This document shows, in pieces, positions 13,716 through 23,445 of a stretch of 39,228 nt of DNA. A program made the position numbers and the translations under genes. The DNA lies in NCBI RefSeq assembly GCF_007655485.1, contig NZ_VJXQ01000008.1:4441-43668 (forward strand), written 5' to 3'. The notes under the pieces are model-generated. The model was not told the origin of the DNA. It made no database searches and worked only from the letters and a program-made list of their open reading frames with translations. The first letter of the stretch is position 1, and each line of letters starts with the position of its first letter. The stretch comes from Halobellus captivus. Lineage in GTDB: Archaea; Halobacteriota; Halobacteria; Halobacteriales; Haloferacaceae.

Positions 13716-16322
13716 ATGACAAGCCGAACAACTCATCTCGACATCACGGGGATGTCCTGCGCCAACTGCTCGGCGACAATCCAGGACACTCTCGAATCCC
13801 TTGACGGAGTATCGGAGGCGGATGCGAACTTCGCCACCGATGAGGGGTCTGTTACCTACGATCCCGAGACAGTATCGCTTCACGAAATCTACGACGCAAT
13901 CGACGGGGCGGGCTACGGTGCAGTCTCGGAGACGGTAACGATTGCCATCTCCGATATGACGTGTGCCAACTGCGCCGAAACTAACGAAACTGCTCTCGAA
14001 AGTACACTCGGAGTCATTACCGCGGAGGTAAACTACGCGACTGACGAGGCGCAGGTGACCTACAATCCGGCAGAGGTGTCTCTCGATGCGCTGTACGATG
14101 CCATCGAAGACGCCGGCTATTCGCCAGTTCGCGAAGACAGTGGCGATGAGGGCTCGGGGCAGGATGCGCGTGATGCCGCCCGCCAGGCTGAGATACGGAA
14201 ACAGCTCAGGCTAACCCTCTTTGGGGCAGTATTATCAGTTCCACTGCTCTTCTTCCTCATCGACAGCTATCTTCTCGGTGGCGTGTTCGTCCCTGAAACC
14301 GTTTTCGGCGTGGAACTCGGCTGGGTCGAGTTCCTGCTCGCCACGCCGGTACAGGCGATCCTCGGCTGGCCGTTCTATAAGAACTCGTACAAGGCGATCG
14401 TGAAGAATGGCCGCGCCAACATGGACGTGCTGATCGCGATCGGGTCGACAACGGCCTATCTATACTCTGTGGCAGTCCTTGCTGAACTCATCGCGGGTGG
14501 GCTCTACTTCGACACGGCAGCCCTCATCCTCGTGTTCATTACGCTCGGTAACTATCTCGAAGCTCGTTCAAAGGGTCAAGCGGGCGAGGCCCTCCGGAAG
14601 CTCCTCGAAATGGAAGCCGAAACGGCGACCATTGTCCGTGAGGATGGTAGTGAGGAAGAGATTCCACTTGAAGAGGTCACAACGGGTGACCAGATGAAAG
14701 TCCGCCCCGGTGAGAAGATCCCAACCGACGGGGTCGTCGTTGACGGGCAGTCCGCCGTCGACGAGTCGATGGTTACCGGTGAGTCTGTCCCTGTAGAAAA
14801 AGAGGAGGGAGATGAGGTCGTCGGCTCGACGATTAACGAGAACGGCGTTCTTCTCGTGGAGGCCACTAACGTCGGCGAAGATACTGCCCTCCAGCAAATC
14901 GTTCAGACCGTCAAGGAAGCACAATCGCGCCAGCCAGATATCCAGAATCTAGCAGACCGCATCTCGGCGTATTTCGTGCCGGCAGTTATCGCGAACGCTA
15001 TCCTCTGGAGCGTTATTTGGTTCCTGTTCCCGGAGGTGCTGGCTGGCTTCGTTGACTGGCTCCCGCTATGGGGGCAGGTGGCGGGCGGCCCGGCAGCGGC
15101 GGGCGGCACGGTCACCGTCTTCGAGTTCGCAATCATCGTCTTCGCGTCCTCGATCCTCATTGCCTGCCCCTGTGCGCTGGGGCTGGCGACGCCCGCGGCG
15201 ACGATGGTCGGGACGACCATTGGGGCCCAGAACGGCGTCCTGTTCAAGGGCGGTGACATCCTCGAACGCGCCAAGGACGTCGATACAGTCGTCTTCGACA
15301 AAACGGGTACGCTCACCGAGGGTGAGATGGAACTCACCGACGTGGTCGTCTTCGATAGCGATGGAAATGCGGTGACTGATGGAGGTGAGCCGGCACCAGA
15401 TGGTGGACAGCTCAGCACTCGTGAGCGCCTCTCTGAGGATGATGTGCTTCGGCTGGCGGCGATAGCCGAAAGCGGCAGCGAACACCCGCTTGCCCAAGCA
15501 ATCGTCGAAGGGGCTGAAGAACGCGGACTAGACGTGACTGAGCCCGACGACTTCGAGAACGTCCCCGGTCACGGCATCAAAGCAGTCGTTGGTGACAGCG
15601 AGGTACTAGTCGGCAACCGCAAGTTGCTGCGAGACAACGACATCGACCCGTCTCCCGCCGAAGAGACGATGGAACGCCTCGAAAACGAGGGGAAGACGGC
15701 GATGCTCGTCGCTTTCGAGGGCGAACTGGTTGGTGTAGTGGCTGACGCCGACACAATCAAAGAGAGCTCCAAGCAGGCCGTTACGGCCCTACAACAACGG
15801 GGCGTTGACGTGATGATGATTACGGGCGACAACGAACGAACTGCTCGTGCGGTCGCCAAACAGGTCGGTATCGATCCGGAGAATGTCCGAGCAGAGGTCC
15901 TTCCCGAGGACAAGTCCAACGCCGTCGACAGTATTCAGGACGAGGGTCGGCAGGCGATGATGGTCGGTGACGGCGTCAACGACGCGCCGGCGCTCGCGGT
16001 CGCACACGTCGGGACAGCCATCGGCTCCGGCACGGACGTCGCCATTGAGGCTGCGGACCTTACGCTGATGCGCGATGATCCGCTCGACGTGGTGAAGGCG
16101 ATCCGGATCTCGGACGCGACACTCAAGAAGATCAAGCAGAACCTCGTGTGGGCGTTCGGCTACAACACGGCGATGATCCCGTTAGCATCGCTCGGCCTGC
16201 TCCAGCCCGTACTCGCTGCAGCAGCAATGGCGTTCTCCAGCGTGTCGGTGCTGACGAACAGCCTGTTGTTCCGGCGGTACACCCCCGATCACGACTACAA
16301 GCTCTTCGGTCGCCTCCGCTGA
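13716..16322 (+). CDS. copA: Copper-exporting P-type ATPase CopA, two N-terminal HMA domains
   Basis: 868 residues. HMA1 has GMSCANC at 12-18 and HMA2 has MTCANC at 81-86. Eight membrane helices are expected from about 170. TGES is in the actuator domain, CPC is at 484-486 with ATP, and DKTGT has its phosphorylated Asp at 528. SEHPLAQAI supplies the HP dipeptide and [10 protein letters not shown] the hinge. This is the standard P1B-1 Cu(I) exporter, moving Cu(I) out of the cytoplasm. It follows a metal-sensing regulator and lies near a divergent copper chaperone. DUF7123 starts 17 nt later, so the operon probably continues. Confidence 0.96.
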   Translation: MTSRTTHLDITGMSCANCSATIQDTLESLDGVSEADANFATDEGSVTYDPETVSLHEIYDAIDGAGYGAVSETVTIAISDMTCANCAETNETALESTLGVITAEVNYATDEAQVTYNPAEVSLDALYDAIEDAGYSPVREDSGDEGSGQDARDAARQAEIRKQLRLTLFGAVLSVPLLFFLIDSYLLGGVFVPETVFGVELGWVEFLLATPVQAILGWPFYKNSYKAIVKNGRANMDVLIAIGSTTAYLYSVAVLAELIAGGLYFDTAALILVFITLGNYLEARSKGQAGEALRKLLEMEAETATIVREDGSEEEIPLEEVTTGDQMKVRPGEKIPTDGVVVDGQSAVDESMVTGESVPVEKEEGDEVVGSTINENGVLLVEATNVGEDTALQQIVQTVKEAQSRQPDIQNLADRISAYFVPAVIANAILWSVIWFLFPEVLAGFVDWLPLWGQVAGGPAAAGGTVTVFEFAIIVFASSILIACPCALGLATPAATMVGTTIGAQNGVLFKGGDILERAKDVDTVVFDKTGTLTEGEMELTDVVVFDSDGNAVTDGGEPAPDGGQLSTRERLSEDDVLRLAAIAESGSEHPLAQAIVEGAEERGLDVTEPDDFENVPGHGIKAVVGDSEVLVGNRKLLRDNDIDPSPAEETMERLENEGKTAMLVAFEGELVGVVADADTIKESSKQAVTALQQRGVDVMMITGDNERTARAVAKQVGIDPENVRAEVLPEDKSNAVDSIQDEGRQAMMVGDGVNDAPALAVAHVGTAIGSGTDVAIEAADLTLMRDDPLDVVKAIRISDATLKKIKQNLVWAFGYNTAMIPLASLGLLQPVLAAAAMAFSSVSVLTNSLLFRRYTPDHDYKLFGRLR

Positions 16323-16339
16323 ACGTCACCTCTATATCA

Positions 16340-16564
16340 ATGTCAAATATTTCCCGCCAAACGGTTCGGAGGTACCTCGTCGAGACAGCCAGTAGCGAAC
16401 CGACATACCTCCGGGCTCGCGAGATCGCCGGCGACCTTGACGGATCGCCGAAGGCCGTTGCACAGTACCTCAGCCAACTTCAGGACGACCTCTCAAACGT
16501 CTCACTCGAACAGTGGGGGCGCTCGAAGAGTACGACGTGGCGATTGGAGGTGAACGAGTCGTGA
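16340..16564 (+). CDS. DUF7123-like small winged-helix protein
   Basis: 74 residues resembling haloarchaeal DUF7123 proteins, with a helical region (RYLVETASSEPTYLRAREIA) and the family ending WGRSKSTTWRLEV. It is likely a small DNA-binding fold; its target is unknown. It starts 17 nt after copA and its TGA overlaps the GTG of the next gene by 4 nt, so copA, this gene and DUF63 are probably co-transcribed. Confidence 0.8.
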   Translation: MSNISRQTVRRYLVETASSEPTYLRAREIAGDLDGSPKAVAQYLSQLQDDLSNVSLEQWGRSKSTTWRLEVNES

Positions 16565-17562
16565 GTACTGTCACCCGACGCGTCGAAACCGTCCTTCCGG
16601 AGACCGGCTCACGCGAGTGGTGGGCGCTGTACCTGCTCGCCCCGCTCGTCCTCGTCGGTGCGGGCCTCCTTGTGTTCCCGACGCTGGTCTACGACCGGTT
16701 CATCTGGCAGTACCTCTGGGGGCCAGTCGTCGCCGACGCCGTTAGTCAGCCAGTCACGCACGAGGGGATTCGTGCTGTCCAGGGCTACAACGCGGTGAAC
16801 ACGGTAATCTACCTCGCGGCAGTCGTATACAGCCTCCCCGGACTACGTGCGTATCTCGACCAACTCGACGTCACGTTCGACGCACGACTGGCCTACGGGT
16901 TCGCTCCGATCATCATCGCAGGTGGGGCGATGCGCGCCCTCGAGGATCTCGGGCTGCTCGGGGACTACGCGGTGTGGTTCATCACGCCATCGATTTACAT
17001 CGTCGTCACCGCTGTCACCATCCTCGCGCTCGGTGTCGGTGCACTCTTGCGTGACCAAAATATCGGATCTATCCCGCTAACAGTCGGGCTCGTCGGGTCG
17101 GTGTGGGCTGTCGGGGCCGTCTGGTGGGCTGTTTGGCACGGCCTCTCGACATCGACCCCACTCCGCCTATGGGTTCCTGTCGCGACGACGGGGATAGCGC
17201 TCGGCGTAACCGCACTCTACTACTGGGGCACGAGTTTCGCCAATATCACCCACCTTCGACACCCGCTAATTCTGCTGGCCGTTTTCGGCCAGTTGTGGGA
17301 CGCTGCGCAGAATCTCATCGGTGTGACGTTCCTCGGCTACTCCCCAAAGCTGGTCGTGACGAATCTCGTGTACCAGGCGACTGGATTCTCCGGATCGACG
17401 TTCGTGCTGAAACTCGTCGTGACTGTCGGCATCGTGTGGTATCTCGCCGATGCGAAAGAGGAGATGAATCACACGTGGTGGTGGCTTATGACGTTCTTCA
17501 TCGGAGCGATCGGACTCCCGATGGGCGTTCGTGGGTCACTTCGGATGCTGTTGGGAGCTTAA
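16561..17562 (+). CDS. DUF63 family polytopic membrane protein
   Basis: 333 residues, about eight helices. I chose the GTG at 16561 because it overlaps the preceding stop (GTGA). Near the N-terminus it carries YDRFIWQYLWGPVVADA, a signature I associate with archaeal DUF63 (COG4089). Function unknown. The gene is translationally coupled to DUF7123 and followed 28 nt later by an FAD-dependent oxidoreductase. Confidence 0.85.
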   Translation: MSTVTRRVETVLPETGSREWWALYLLAPLVLVGAGLLVFPTLVYDRFIWQYLWGPVVADAVSQPVTHEGIRAVQGYNAVNTVIYLAAVVYSLPGLRAYLDQLDVTFDARLAYGFAPIIIAGGAMRALEDLGLLGDYAVWFITPSIYIVVTAVTILALGVGALLRDQNIGSIPLTVGLVGSVWAVGAVWWAVWHGLSTSTPLRLWVPVATTGIALGVTALYYWGTSFANITHLRHPLILLAVFGQLWDAAQNLIGVTFLGYSPKLVVTNLVYQATGFSGSTFVLKLVVTVGIVWYLADAKEEMNHTWWWLMTFFIGAIGLPMGVRGSLRMLLGA

Positions 17563-17590
17563 CGATGGCCTCAAAGATTGGCAAAAACCG

Positions 17591-18766
17591 ATGACTCGAA
17601 CGTCCAAAATTGCGGTAATAGGTGGAGGGATGGCCGGGCTTGCAGCAGCTGCTGGATTCGACGACGCTGGATTCGTCGTCGAACTATATGAGCGGCAGTC
17701 CTACGATAGCAAAGGCGTTAATTGCGGAGAAGCGATGACAGCGGTATCGAAGATCCCACTCGAACCGACTGTAGAGAACGGCTTTCTCAACCCGCTGCCA
17801 GCGATGGAAGTGGAGGTGTATGACGGAATCGACGCCGATCGCCACCGCACTGGAGCCGGCACCTTTCCTGCTGCGGATACATATATAACGGACCGAAATG
17901 TCGTTGAGCAGTCCTGGGCAGAACAACTCTCAGAGAAGGGTGTTGACATCCACGAAAACCAGTCTATCACACGGACAGATTTCCACGAGTTCACCGATGA
18001 GTATGATCTCGTCGTTGATGCAACCGGTCAGCCATCACTCTCTAGTAAAGCGCTCGGAACAACCAACGAGTATTCAGGATATATGGTAGCGCTTAACAGT
18101 GATGTCGAAGGGGACTTCACCGAGTTGTACCCGAACAGCCGGATAATTCTGGAGAACTATACAGGGTACTCGTGGGCATTCCCGAAGACATCGCAACGAG
18201 CCAACGTTGGTATCGGCTGGACGGTCAGTGACCGGCCTAATGATTATATGAAGGCATTGAGGGAAGCCTGTGAGCGGAATGGGTGGCCAGTCCCGTCGCA
18301 GGAACGGACGAACGTCGCAATCATTCCCGAGGGACCAAGCCTTGATCCCGACAGAACCCATCTACCGGAGCATTCAGTCGTACGAGTGGGTGATGCTGCA
18401 GGTATAGCAAACCGACTCACCGGAAAGGGGATCTCACAGGCCGTTGAATCGGGATTCTTGGCCGCAGAGCTGGCTAACAGAAGCCAATTACACAATTATC
18501 CTGATAGATTATATCAGAGGATGAAAACGGAGTACATTTTCGCCACAGTTGTGAGATACTTTCTTGAAACTCGTAATCCCAAGGTTCTGGGAGCAGCAAT
18601 TCGTGCCGCTGCCGGGATCGATATTGAAGACGTTGACCGGTCTCCGAGTGCAGTTCTACTGCGTCTCCTCCGCCACCCTGTTTTATTTGCCCGTATTTTC
18701 TCGAGACGACGAGTTTTAAACCGTGTCTATGGAGGAATGACTAACCAGTGGGAGTTAATTGATTGA
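17591..18766 (+). CDS. FAD-dependent oxidoreductase, geranylgeranyl-reductase-like
   Basis: 391 residues. The N-terminal dinucleotide-binding motif is VIGGGMAGLAAAAGF, and the FAD-binding motif VRVGDAAGIANRLTGKGI lies near residue 265. This combination is typical of the geranylgeranyl reductase family, which in archaea saturates isoprenoid chains of membrane lipids or quinones. The specific substrate cannot be read. The 3' third is noticeably AT-richer than the copA operon upstream, a sign of separate acquisition. It follows DUF63 by 28 nt. Confidence 0.82.
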   Translation: MTRTSKIAVIGGGMAGLAAAAGFDDAGFVVELYERQSYDSKGVNCGEAMTAVSKIPLEPTVENGFLNPLPAMEVEVYDGIDADRHRTGAGTFPAADTYITDRNVVEQSWAEQLSEKGVDIHENQSITRTDFHEFTDEYDLVVDATGQPSLSSKALGTTNEYSGYMVALNSDVEGDFTELYPNSRIILENYTGYSWAFPKTSQRANVGIGWTVSDRPNDYMKALREACERNGWPVPSQERTNVAIIPEGPSLDPDRTHLPEHSVVRVGDAAGIANRLTGKGISQAVESGFLAAELANRSQLHNYPDRLYQRMKTEYIFATVVRYFLETRNPKVLGAAIRAAAGIDIEDVDRSPSAVLLRLLRHPVLFARIFSRRRVLNRVYGGMTNQWELID

Positions 18767-19090
18767 TATCCACTCGAGTTAAATTCTCAGAATCTGTTAG
18801 CTACTGAGAGGATCGGTAAGTACAAAGGATTAGATCAGTAGATGAATTCAGTCCCTCAAACAGAATTTTCCGAAATCCAGAAATCGGTGGGCTCAGCTTC
18901 ATCGGTGCTCCTGCTTACATGCCCCAGCACACAATCAGTGCGTTGAGGGTGACCGAATTCCTTCTTGAGGATCATCCAACTCACCTCTGACACCCGCGTT
19001 CCTGCAATGAGCCCCGACTCTTAGAGATCACGAACCACCACCAATCTTTTTACCACTTCTGATAAACTCAGTCGTGAGGTGAAGTATGCC
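18767..19090. other. Intergenic region with possible recombinase remnant
   Basis: This 324-nt stretch has no intact gene. It holds a minus-strand open fragment (18856-19020) and, at its right end, the promoter of the DoxX operon (TTTTTACC near 19048 and GAGGTGA about 9 nt before the ATG at 19091). Confidence 0.5.
18856..19020 (-). pseudogene. Possible tyrosine-recombinase fragment
   Basis: 54 codons open from just after a TAA (19021-19023) to a TGA at 18856-18858. The translation includes AGTRVSEVSWM, like box I of tyrosine recombinases (TG.R.SE), and later LGHVSRSTDEAEP, like the LGH.S..T region. The catalytic boxes lie far too close together for an intact enzyme, so it would be an internally deleted remnant. 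Weak evidence. Confidence 0.22.
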
Positions 19091-19624
19091 ATGTCAACAC
19101 AATCCATTCGAACGAGATTTCTCGGAACTGAGACGTCGTTCTCGGTCTCAGGAGCCTGGTTGTCGTATTGGATCCTGCTGCTTCGGCTGACCGCCGGGTG
19201 GTGGATGCTCCACGCCGGCCTTGACAAGATCTGGGCGTGGCCCTTCGACGCCAGCTGGTTCGTCGGCGGAGCCGCTCAGGGCACGATTCTCGCCCCCTTC
19301 GTCACGCCGTTCAGCGACGGCATCCTGTTGGCGTTCGTCAACGTGGCGGTACCGCTTGGGCAAACCGCCATCGGTTTCGGGCTGATACTCGGTGTCCTCA
19401 CGAGGACCGCCGCCTTCTTTGGTGCCTTCATGATGCTGTTCTTCTACTTCATCAACGGCTACGGTGGCGGCTGGGCCAACGGTATGGTCACGGGTGAACT
19501 ACTTGGGATCATGGTCTTCGGAACCATTGTGGCACTCGGAGCGGGCGGCGTCCTGGCAGTCGATAACCGCCTGCGTGAGATGGAACTGTTCGAGAACACG
19601 CGATTACGGAAACTCCTCGGGTGA
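19091..19624 (+). CDS. DoxX family membrane protein (second copy)
   Basis: 177 residues, about four helices. It is related to 4406-4966: WWMLHAGLDKIWAWPFD after the first helix, FVNVAVPLGQTAIGFGLILG, and AAFFGAFMMLFFYF. I chose ATG 19091 because GAGGTGA lies about 9 nt upstream; a GTG at 19079 is also in frame. It is followed 6 nt later by a two-helix protein, much as the first DoxX is followed by a SHOCT protein. The role is probably membrane redox or thiosulfate/quinone-linked; not proven. Confidence 0.88.
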   Translation: MSTQSIRTRFLGTETSFSVSGAWLSYWILLLRLTAGWWMLHAGLDKIWAWPFDASWFVGGAAQGTILAPFVTPFSDGILLAFVNVAVPLGQTAIGFGLILGVLTRTAAFFGAFMMLFFYFINGYGGGWANGMVTGELLGIMVFGTIVALGAGGVLAVDNRLREMELFENTRLRKLLG

Positions 19625-19630
19625 CTACCA

Positions 19631-19918
19631 ATGAGTGACTTATCAACGGCAGACCAAATCGCCATGTACGTCGGCGGTGGCTTGGTTGTCTTGGGCGTCG
19701 TCGTGATCGGCCTGCTCGACATGCTACTGGGAGCCGGGCACCCAGTCGATAGCGAGGGAGCAATCGAACACGCTGCAGTGGTCCCCATCGACATTAGGGC
19801 GGGCATCATCCTGCTCGGCTTGGTGATTTGGGGACTCGTCGCCGTTTACAAGTTTGCCGCAGGGTCGGCACCGTCGGGATCGACTACGGGCCAAACCCCA
19901 TCCGGCATGGACGACTAG
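19631..19918 (+). CDS. Small two-helix membrane protein, function unknown
   Basis: 95 residues. One helix spans about 11-34 and a second about 54-73, with an acidic loop between (GHPVDSEGAIEH). A Ser/Thr/Gly-rich tail ends GMDD. It starts 6 nt after the DoxX stop and is surely co-transcribed. Its place matches the SHOCT protein after the other DoxX, but it lacks a SHOCT domain. Family not recognised. Confidence 0.75.
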   Translation: MSDLSTADQIAMYVGGGLVVLGVVVIGLLDMLLGAGHPVDSEGAIEHAAVVPIDIRAGIILLGLVIWGLVAVYKFAAGSAPSGSTTGQTPSGMDD

Positions 19919-20164
19919 TTCAACAACTCAGTCCGTGGAGCCATTTGCCAGTTAACTTTTCGCGTTGCTCGCACTAACGTCCATCTGATGCACCTAAACG
20001 TGAAGACAAACACGATTTTCAGGAGTAGCCTTATCGTTTCTTGGTTTTCCTTCTGGTCAGTACGCGCGCTTTATTCAGCAGAACGAACTTAACACTCTTT
20101 GGTTTGGTAGAAGAAACTGAAATCAATACGCAATAGAAATTTCTGGATTTAAGACTGAAATTAG

Positions 20165-20190
20165 TATATTGAAAATAATATTTCAATATA
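20165..20190 (-). terminator. AT-only hairpin overlapping the stop of the double Usp gene
   Basis: TATATTGAAA pairs perfectly with TTTCAATATA (10 bp) around the loop ATAATA. The Usp stop codon (20183-20185) is inside the right arm. The surrounding 264-nt gap is AT-rich and has no gene. It is probably a terminator, though an unusual one with almost no G:C pairs. Confidence 0.45.
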
Positions 20191-21181
20191 GCCCTGACTT
20201 CCGATTCTGGTTTGTCTTTCGAAGAAAGGTGTACGGGTGTTTTTTCAATTCAGCTGTCCTTCGGTTAACCGTTAGAACGGGGTAATCTGCTTCCTCGATC
20301 ACTTGAGCTGCGACGCTTCCCTGTAATAGCCGACGAATGCCAGTCAATCCTCGTGTCCCCATTGTAACAAGGTCGATGTCAGTCACCTCAGTGTATTTGA
20401 GAATCTCCTGCTGAGGTTGACCAAAGCTCAACGTAGTTCGGACAGGAACGTCCAAGGTCGCTGCCTTCTCCGTAATGTCCTCCAAGAGCCGAGTTCCCCG
20501 CTGTTCCCAAGAGTCAGTGACCTCTTCCCACGTGAATCCAGGCCGACTCGAATAGGACTGTTCGGAAATGACAAAAAGTCCATGTAGGGTTGCATCATAC
20601 CGTTTAGCAATTTGTAGCCCATGTTTGAAGGCCACAGATGCCTCGTCGTATCCATCCGTAGGCACGAGAATATCTGTGAACTGACTAGTAGATAACTCTC
20701 CTACCGGATCAGAGGGATCCATATCAGGTATCGTCAAGACAGGAAGAGAGATATTTTGAATGATGTGGCTGGAGACGTCTCTCCGGAGAATTCGTGCTAA
20801 TCTAGTCTGTGTAGGTTTCTGGTGGACAAGCAAATCGATATCATTCTCCTCAGCGTATTCCCGAATAACACCTGAAGAGTGCCCACTATCCACTGCTGGT
20901 ATCACATTGAGTCCGAGCGAGTGGGCCTGATCCACCACGGGTTCAATTACCGCTGCTGCGTCCCATTCCTCTTGTTTAGTGACTTGGTCGGATTCCACCT
21001 CCGTGCGTTCCTCATCTTGAATAGATAATACGTGGAGAGCCGCATCATACGTTTCTGCAAGTGATAGACCATATTGGACCACTGAGTCCCTTATATCAGC
21101 TCCGTAGAGTGGAATGAGGATCTGGTTGTACAGGTTGATGTCCGCACCTTCTCGAACTTCTAGATGGCTGGGGGAGTTCAT
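20183..21181 (-). CDS. Tandem universal stress protein (two Usp domains)
   Basis: 332 residues with two Usp domains, about 18-152 and 168-310. The second keeps the nucleotide-binding pattern GTRGLTGIRRLLQGSVAAQVI. In the first the equivalent stretch (HQKPTQTRLARILRRDVSSH) has lost the glycines, so it probably does not bind ATP and may serve in dimerisation. A basic tail follows. It has a low GC content compared with most of the window, and stands alone. Confidence 0.9.
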   Translation of the reverse strand: MNSPSHLEVREGADINLYNQILIPLYGADIRDSVVQYGLSLAETYDAALHVLSIQDEERTEVESDQVTKQEEWDAAAVIEPVVDQAHSLGLNVIPAVDSGHSSGVIREYAEENDIDLLVHQKPTQTRLARILRRDVSSHIIQNISLPVLTIPDMDPSDPVGELSTSQFTDILVPTDGYDEASVAFKHGLQIAKRYDATLHGLFVISEQSYSSRPGFTWEEVTDSWEQRGTRLLEDITEKAATLDVPVRTTLSFGQPQQEILKYTEVTDIDLVTMGTRGLTGIRRLLQGSVAAQVIEEADYPVLTVNRRTAELKKHPYTFLRKTNQNRKSGLY

Positions 21182-21637
21182 ACATATCTATACGTAACGA
21201 CGATTTACCGTGCTTTCTGTTAAGAATCGAAACCGGGAGAACAGTCTCTGGGGTGGTGACTTGAGGCTTTTATCGCAAGTAACTCGCTATAGCACGCCTA
21301 TTTCGAAAAGAGTGGAGACGTCGTTTGGAGTCGCATCAGTTCGACGAGAGCGTATTTCCCACAGTTTCGAGGAGTGAAGTGTCGAAGTCGGTGCGACGAG
21401 TCATGCTCTGGGTCATGTTGGGCGCAATTTAAGGCCGATATGCTCGTTGACGGAAAACCGTCACGGCAGCACCCTCGACCGATGAGGGTCGCCACATGGA
21501 GACGAATACGGGACTCTGACCTTTGGGGTTTCCTACTCAGAACTGAAAGTCGCCTTCCCCGTCGTGCTTGAATCCGTTCTCAATACACAGGAAAGGTCGA
21601 CGTACAATTGAATACCCCCGAACCAAGTGACGAACAT
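21182..21637. other. 456-nt region without a convincing gene
   Basis: Contains the upstream region of the Usp gene, a TTTTATC element near 21267 on the plus strand, and a short open stretch ending at TGA about 21610 (GVSYSELKVAFPVVLESV) with no start or known match. I see no intact gene. Confidence 0.4.
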
Positions 21638-22132
21638 ATGGAACGGACCGTAACTCGTCGCGGACTACTACGGGTCGGTGCGACGACAGTCACACTCGGA
21701 ATTGCCGGCTGTTTAGGATCATCGAGTGAGGACGAGTGGGACATCGAGGGGACGCTGGCAGTGACGAACGCTCAGCAATACAGTTCACCTGGCTGTAGCT
21801 GTTGTGGACGATATGCGTCGTATCTTCGGGACCATCTCGACACGACGCTCGGGGAAACCGAAACCGAGGACGTGGCGGATCTCAAGCGCCAACACGGTAT
21901 CCCATCGGATTTACAGAGCTGTCACACACTCGTCCTCGACGAGTACGTCGTCGAAGGACACGTCCCTGTCGAGATTATCGCGACGATGCTCGATGAAGAG
22001 CCGGCAATCGACGGCATCGCGTTGCCCGGGATGCCGGCCGGTTCACCGGGGATGGGCGGGACGAAGTCCGACACATTCACCGTCTACAAACTCGGCGGCG
22101 GAAAGACAGGTAACGTGTACACCGAGATCTGA
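21638..22132 (+). CDS. DUF411-family metal-binding lipoprotein
   Basis: 164 residues. The ATG at 21638 puts TRRGLLRVGATTVTLGIAGC at the N-terminus: a twin-arginine signal and lipobox (Cys25), so it is anchored on the outer face. A TTG 30 nt upstream is also in frame. The DUF411 core has SSPGCSCCGRYASYLRDH (Cys 53, 55, 56), CHT near 95 and EGHVPVE. DUF411 proteins are found with copper and silver resistance genes and are thought to bind metal through these cysteines. The end carries LPGMPAGSPGMGG, with extra Met. It is followed 52 nt later by a Cys-rich protein. Confidence 0.88.
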   Translation: MERTVTRRGLLRVGATTVTLGIAGCLGSSSEDEWDIEGTLAVTNAQQYSSPGCSCCGRYASYLRDHLDTTLGETETEDVADLKRQHGIPSDLQSCHTLVLDEYVVEGHVPVEIIATMLDEEPAIDGIALPGMPAGSPGMGGTKSDTFTVYKLGGGKTGNVYTEI

Positions 22133-22184
22133 ACAGAGAACACCTGGTCAAGATACTTTGGGACGGCAGTCGACAGCCTGAACG

Positions 22185-22556
22185 ATGATTCGACGACTCC
22201 TCCATGGCCTCGGGTATGTGCTCGCGTACGTACTTTTCCTTGGCGCGAATACGCCGGACTCGGTCGTCACCCGTCTTCGCATCGCGTATCGTCTTGTCGG
22301 TGTCCGGATCGTCGAGACGCCACAGATCGATTCGGTCGAACGGACGATCTTCCTGTGTCCGTACCGAAATCTGGGCGCCACTTGGTTCGGGGAGAAGTGG
22401 ATCTGTCACGACATCCTAGACCGCGTGGACGACGGCTACGTGACGTATCTCCGGCGGCACAAGGGAATCGACTACCAGCGTCCTCGCGGGTGTGCCGACC
22501 TCGCGTACTGCGACGAATCCGAGTACTGCTATTCGGAGGTTTCCGAACTCGAGTAG
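22185..22556 (+). CDS. Cys-rich protein of unknown function
   Basis: 123 residues with a hydrophobic N-terminal stretch (8-20) and five cysteines: C58 in LCPYRN, C74 in KWICHD, then C103, C109 and C115 at the end. It has many aromatic residues. I do not recognise the family. The cysteine spacing suggests a metal or Fe-S site. It lies between the DUF411 gene and a methyltransferase gene (7 nt gap), so the three probably act together. Confidence 0.72.
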   Translation: MIRRLLHGLGYVLAYVLFLGANTPDSVVTRLRIAYRLVGVRIVETPQIDSVERTIFLCPYRNLGATWFGEKWICHDILDRVDDGYVTYLRRHKGIDYQRPRGCADLAYCDESEYCYSEVSELE

Positions 22557-22563
22557 GTGACCG

Positions 22564-23445
22564 ATGGATCAAAGTACTCTACGCAACCGGATCACCGACC
22601 AGTTCTCCTACCGCGGCGAGCGAGCCGATATCTGGCGGGCGTTCGACCTCCATTTCGATACTGACGAGTTCCTCAATCTCGGCTACTCGGAGTGGTACCA
22701 GCCACATATAGCCGGTTCGAGTCAACGTCGCCTCGTCACGGAAGTCGGCTCGAGGGTCGCGTCGCATCTACCCACAACCGACGGAGTGCGCCTCCTCGAT
22801 GTCGGCTGCGGTCGGGGGGGTCCAGCCCTCCACCTCGCCTATCAGTTCGGCTTCAACGTCACTGGTGTCGACCTCGTTCCGTACAACATCCAGATGGCAA
22901 CCGAGAACGCACGGGGTAAGCACCTCGATTCCGAGTTCATCATCGGTGACGCGACACAACTCCCGTTTACCAGGGACTCGTTTACCGCGTGTACAGCCAT
23001 CGACGCGCTCGTATACCTCCCCGAGCGGAATCGCGTTTTCGCTACAGTCGCAGATACCCTCGAACCCGAGGCGGTTCTCGTAGTCTCCGATCTCGTGATG
23101 CAGTCAGACGTGACTGAAACGGAACGGAGATTGGTCGATTCATTTGCGGATGCGTGGGATATGCCGTCCTTGGGTACTGTTGAAGGATACAAAGCTGCTC
23201 TCGACGAGACAAGCTTTGAGCTCAAAGCGGTCGAAGATATCACGAAACACAGCGTCGGACGCTTCCGAAAGTGGACGACGCTGTACCTCCAGCTACTCAC
23301 GAGCCCGCTCCGGGCTCTCATTGAACGACTGTTAGGAGCGTATGATCTCGATCCCCTAGCGATTACTGAGCAGGTACGGAAGGCTCACCACGCGCTGCCG
23401 TTCCTGCGACACGTTATCTTCGTTGCGGAACTAGAGACTACTTGA
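22564..23445 (+). CDS. Class I SAM-dependent methyltransferase
   Basis: 293 residues. SAM-binding motif I is LLDVGCGRGGPALHLA (about 78-93), followed by GVDLVPYNIQMA, GDATQLPF and DALVYLPE. The N-terminal part (FLNLGYSEWYQP) resembles small-molecule methyltransferases such as sterol, sarcosine or isoprenoid enzymes. There are no paired cysteines like those of ArsM, so arsenic methylation is not supported. Substrate unknown. A small hairpin CTTGC-ACGGC-GCAAG (23452-23466) just after the stop may end the transcript. Confidence 0.87.
   Translation: MDQSTLRNRITDQFSYRGERADIWRAFDLHFDTDEFLNLGYSEWYQPHIAGSSQRRLVTEVGSRVASHLPTTDGVRLLDVGCGRGGPALHLAYQFGFNVTGVDLVPYNIQMATENARGKHLDSEFIIGDATQLPFTRDSFTACTAIDALVYLPERNRVFATVADTLEPEAVLVVSDLVMQSDVTETERRLVDSFADAWDMPSLGTVEGYKAALDETSFELKAVEDITKHSVGRFRKWTTLYLQLLTSPLRALIERLLGAYDLDPLAITEQVRKAHHALPFLRHVIFVAELETT

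Noticed and set aside
21500..21612. Short plus-strand stretch GVSYSELKVAFPVVLESV
   Set aside because: Looks somewhat protein-like but has no start codon or ribosome site and no known match.
22564..23445. Methyltransferase as arsenite methyltransferase ArsM
   Set aside because: The conserved ArsM cysteines are absent; only scattered Cys such as in DVGCGRGG are seen.
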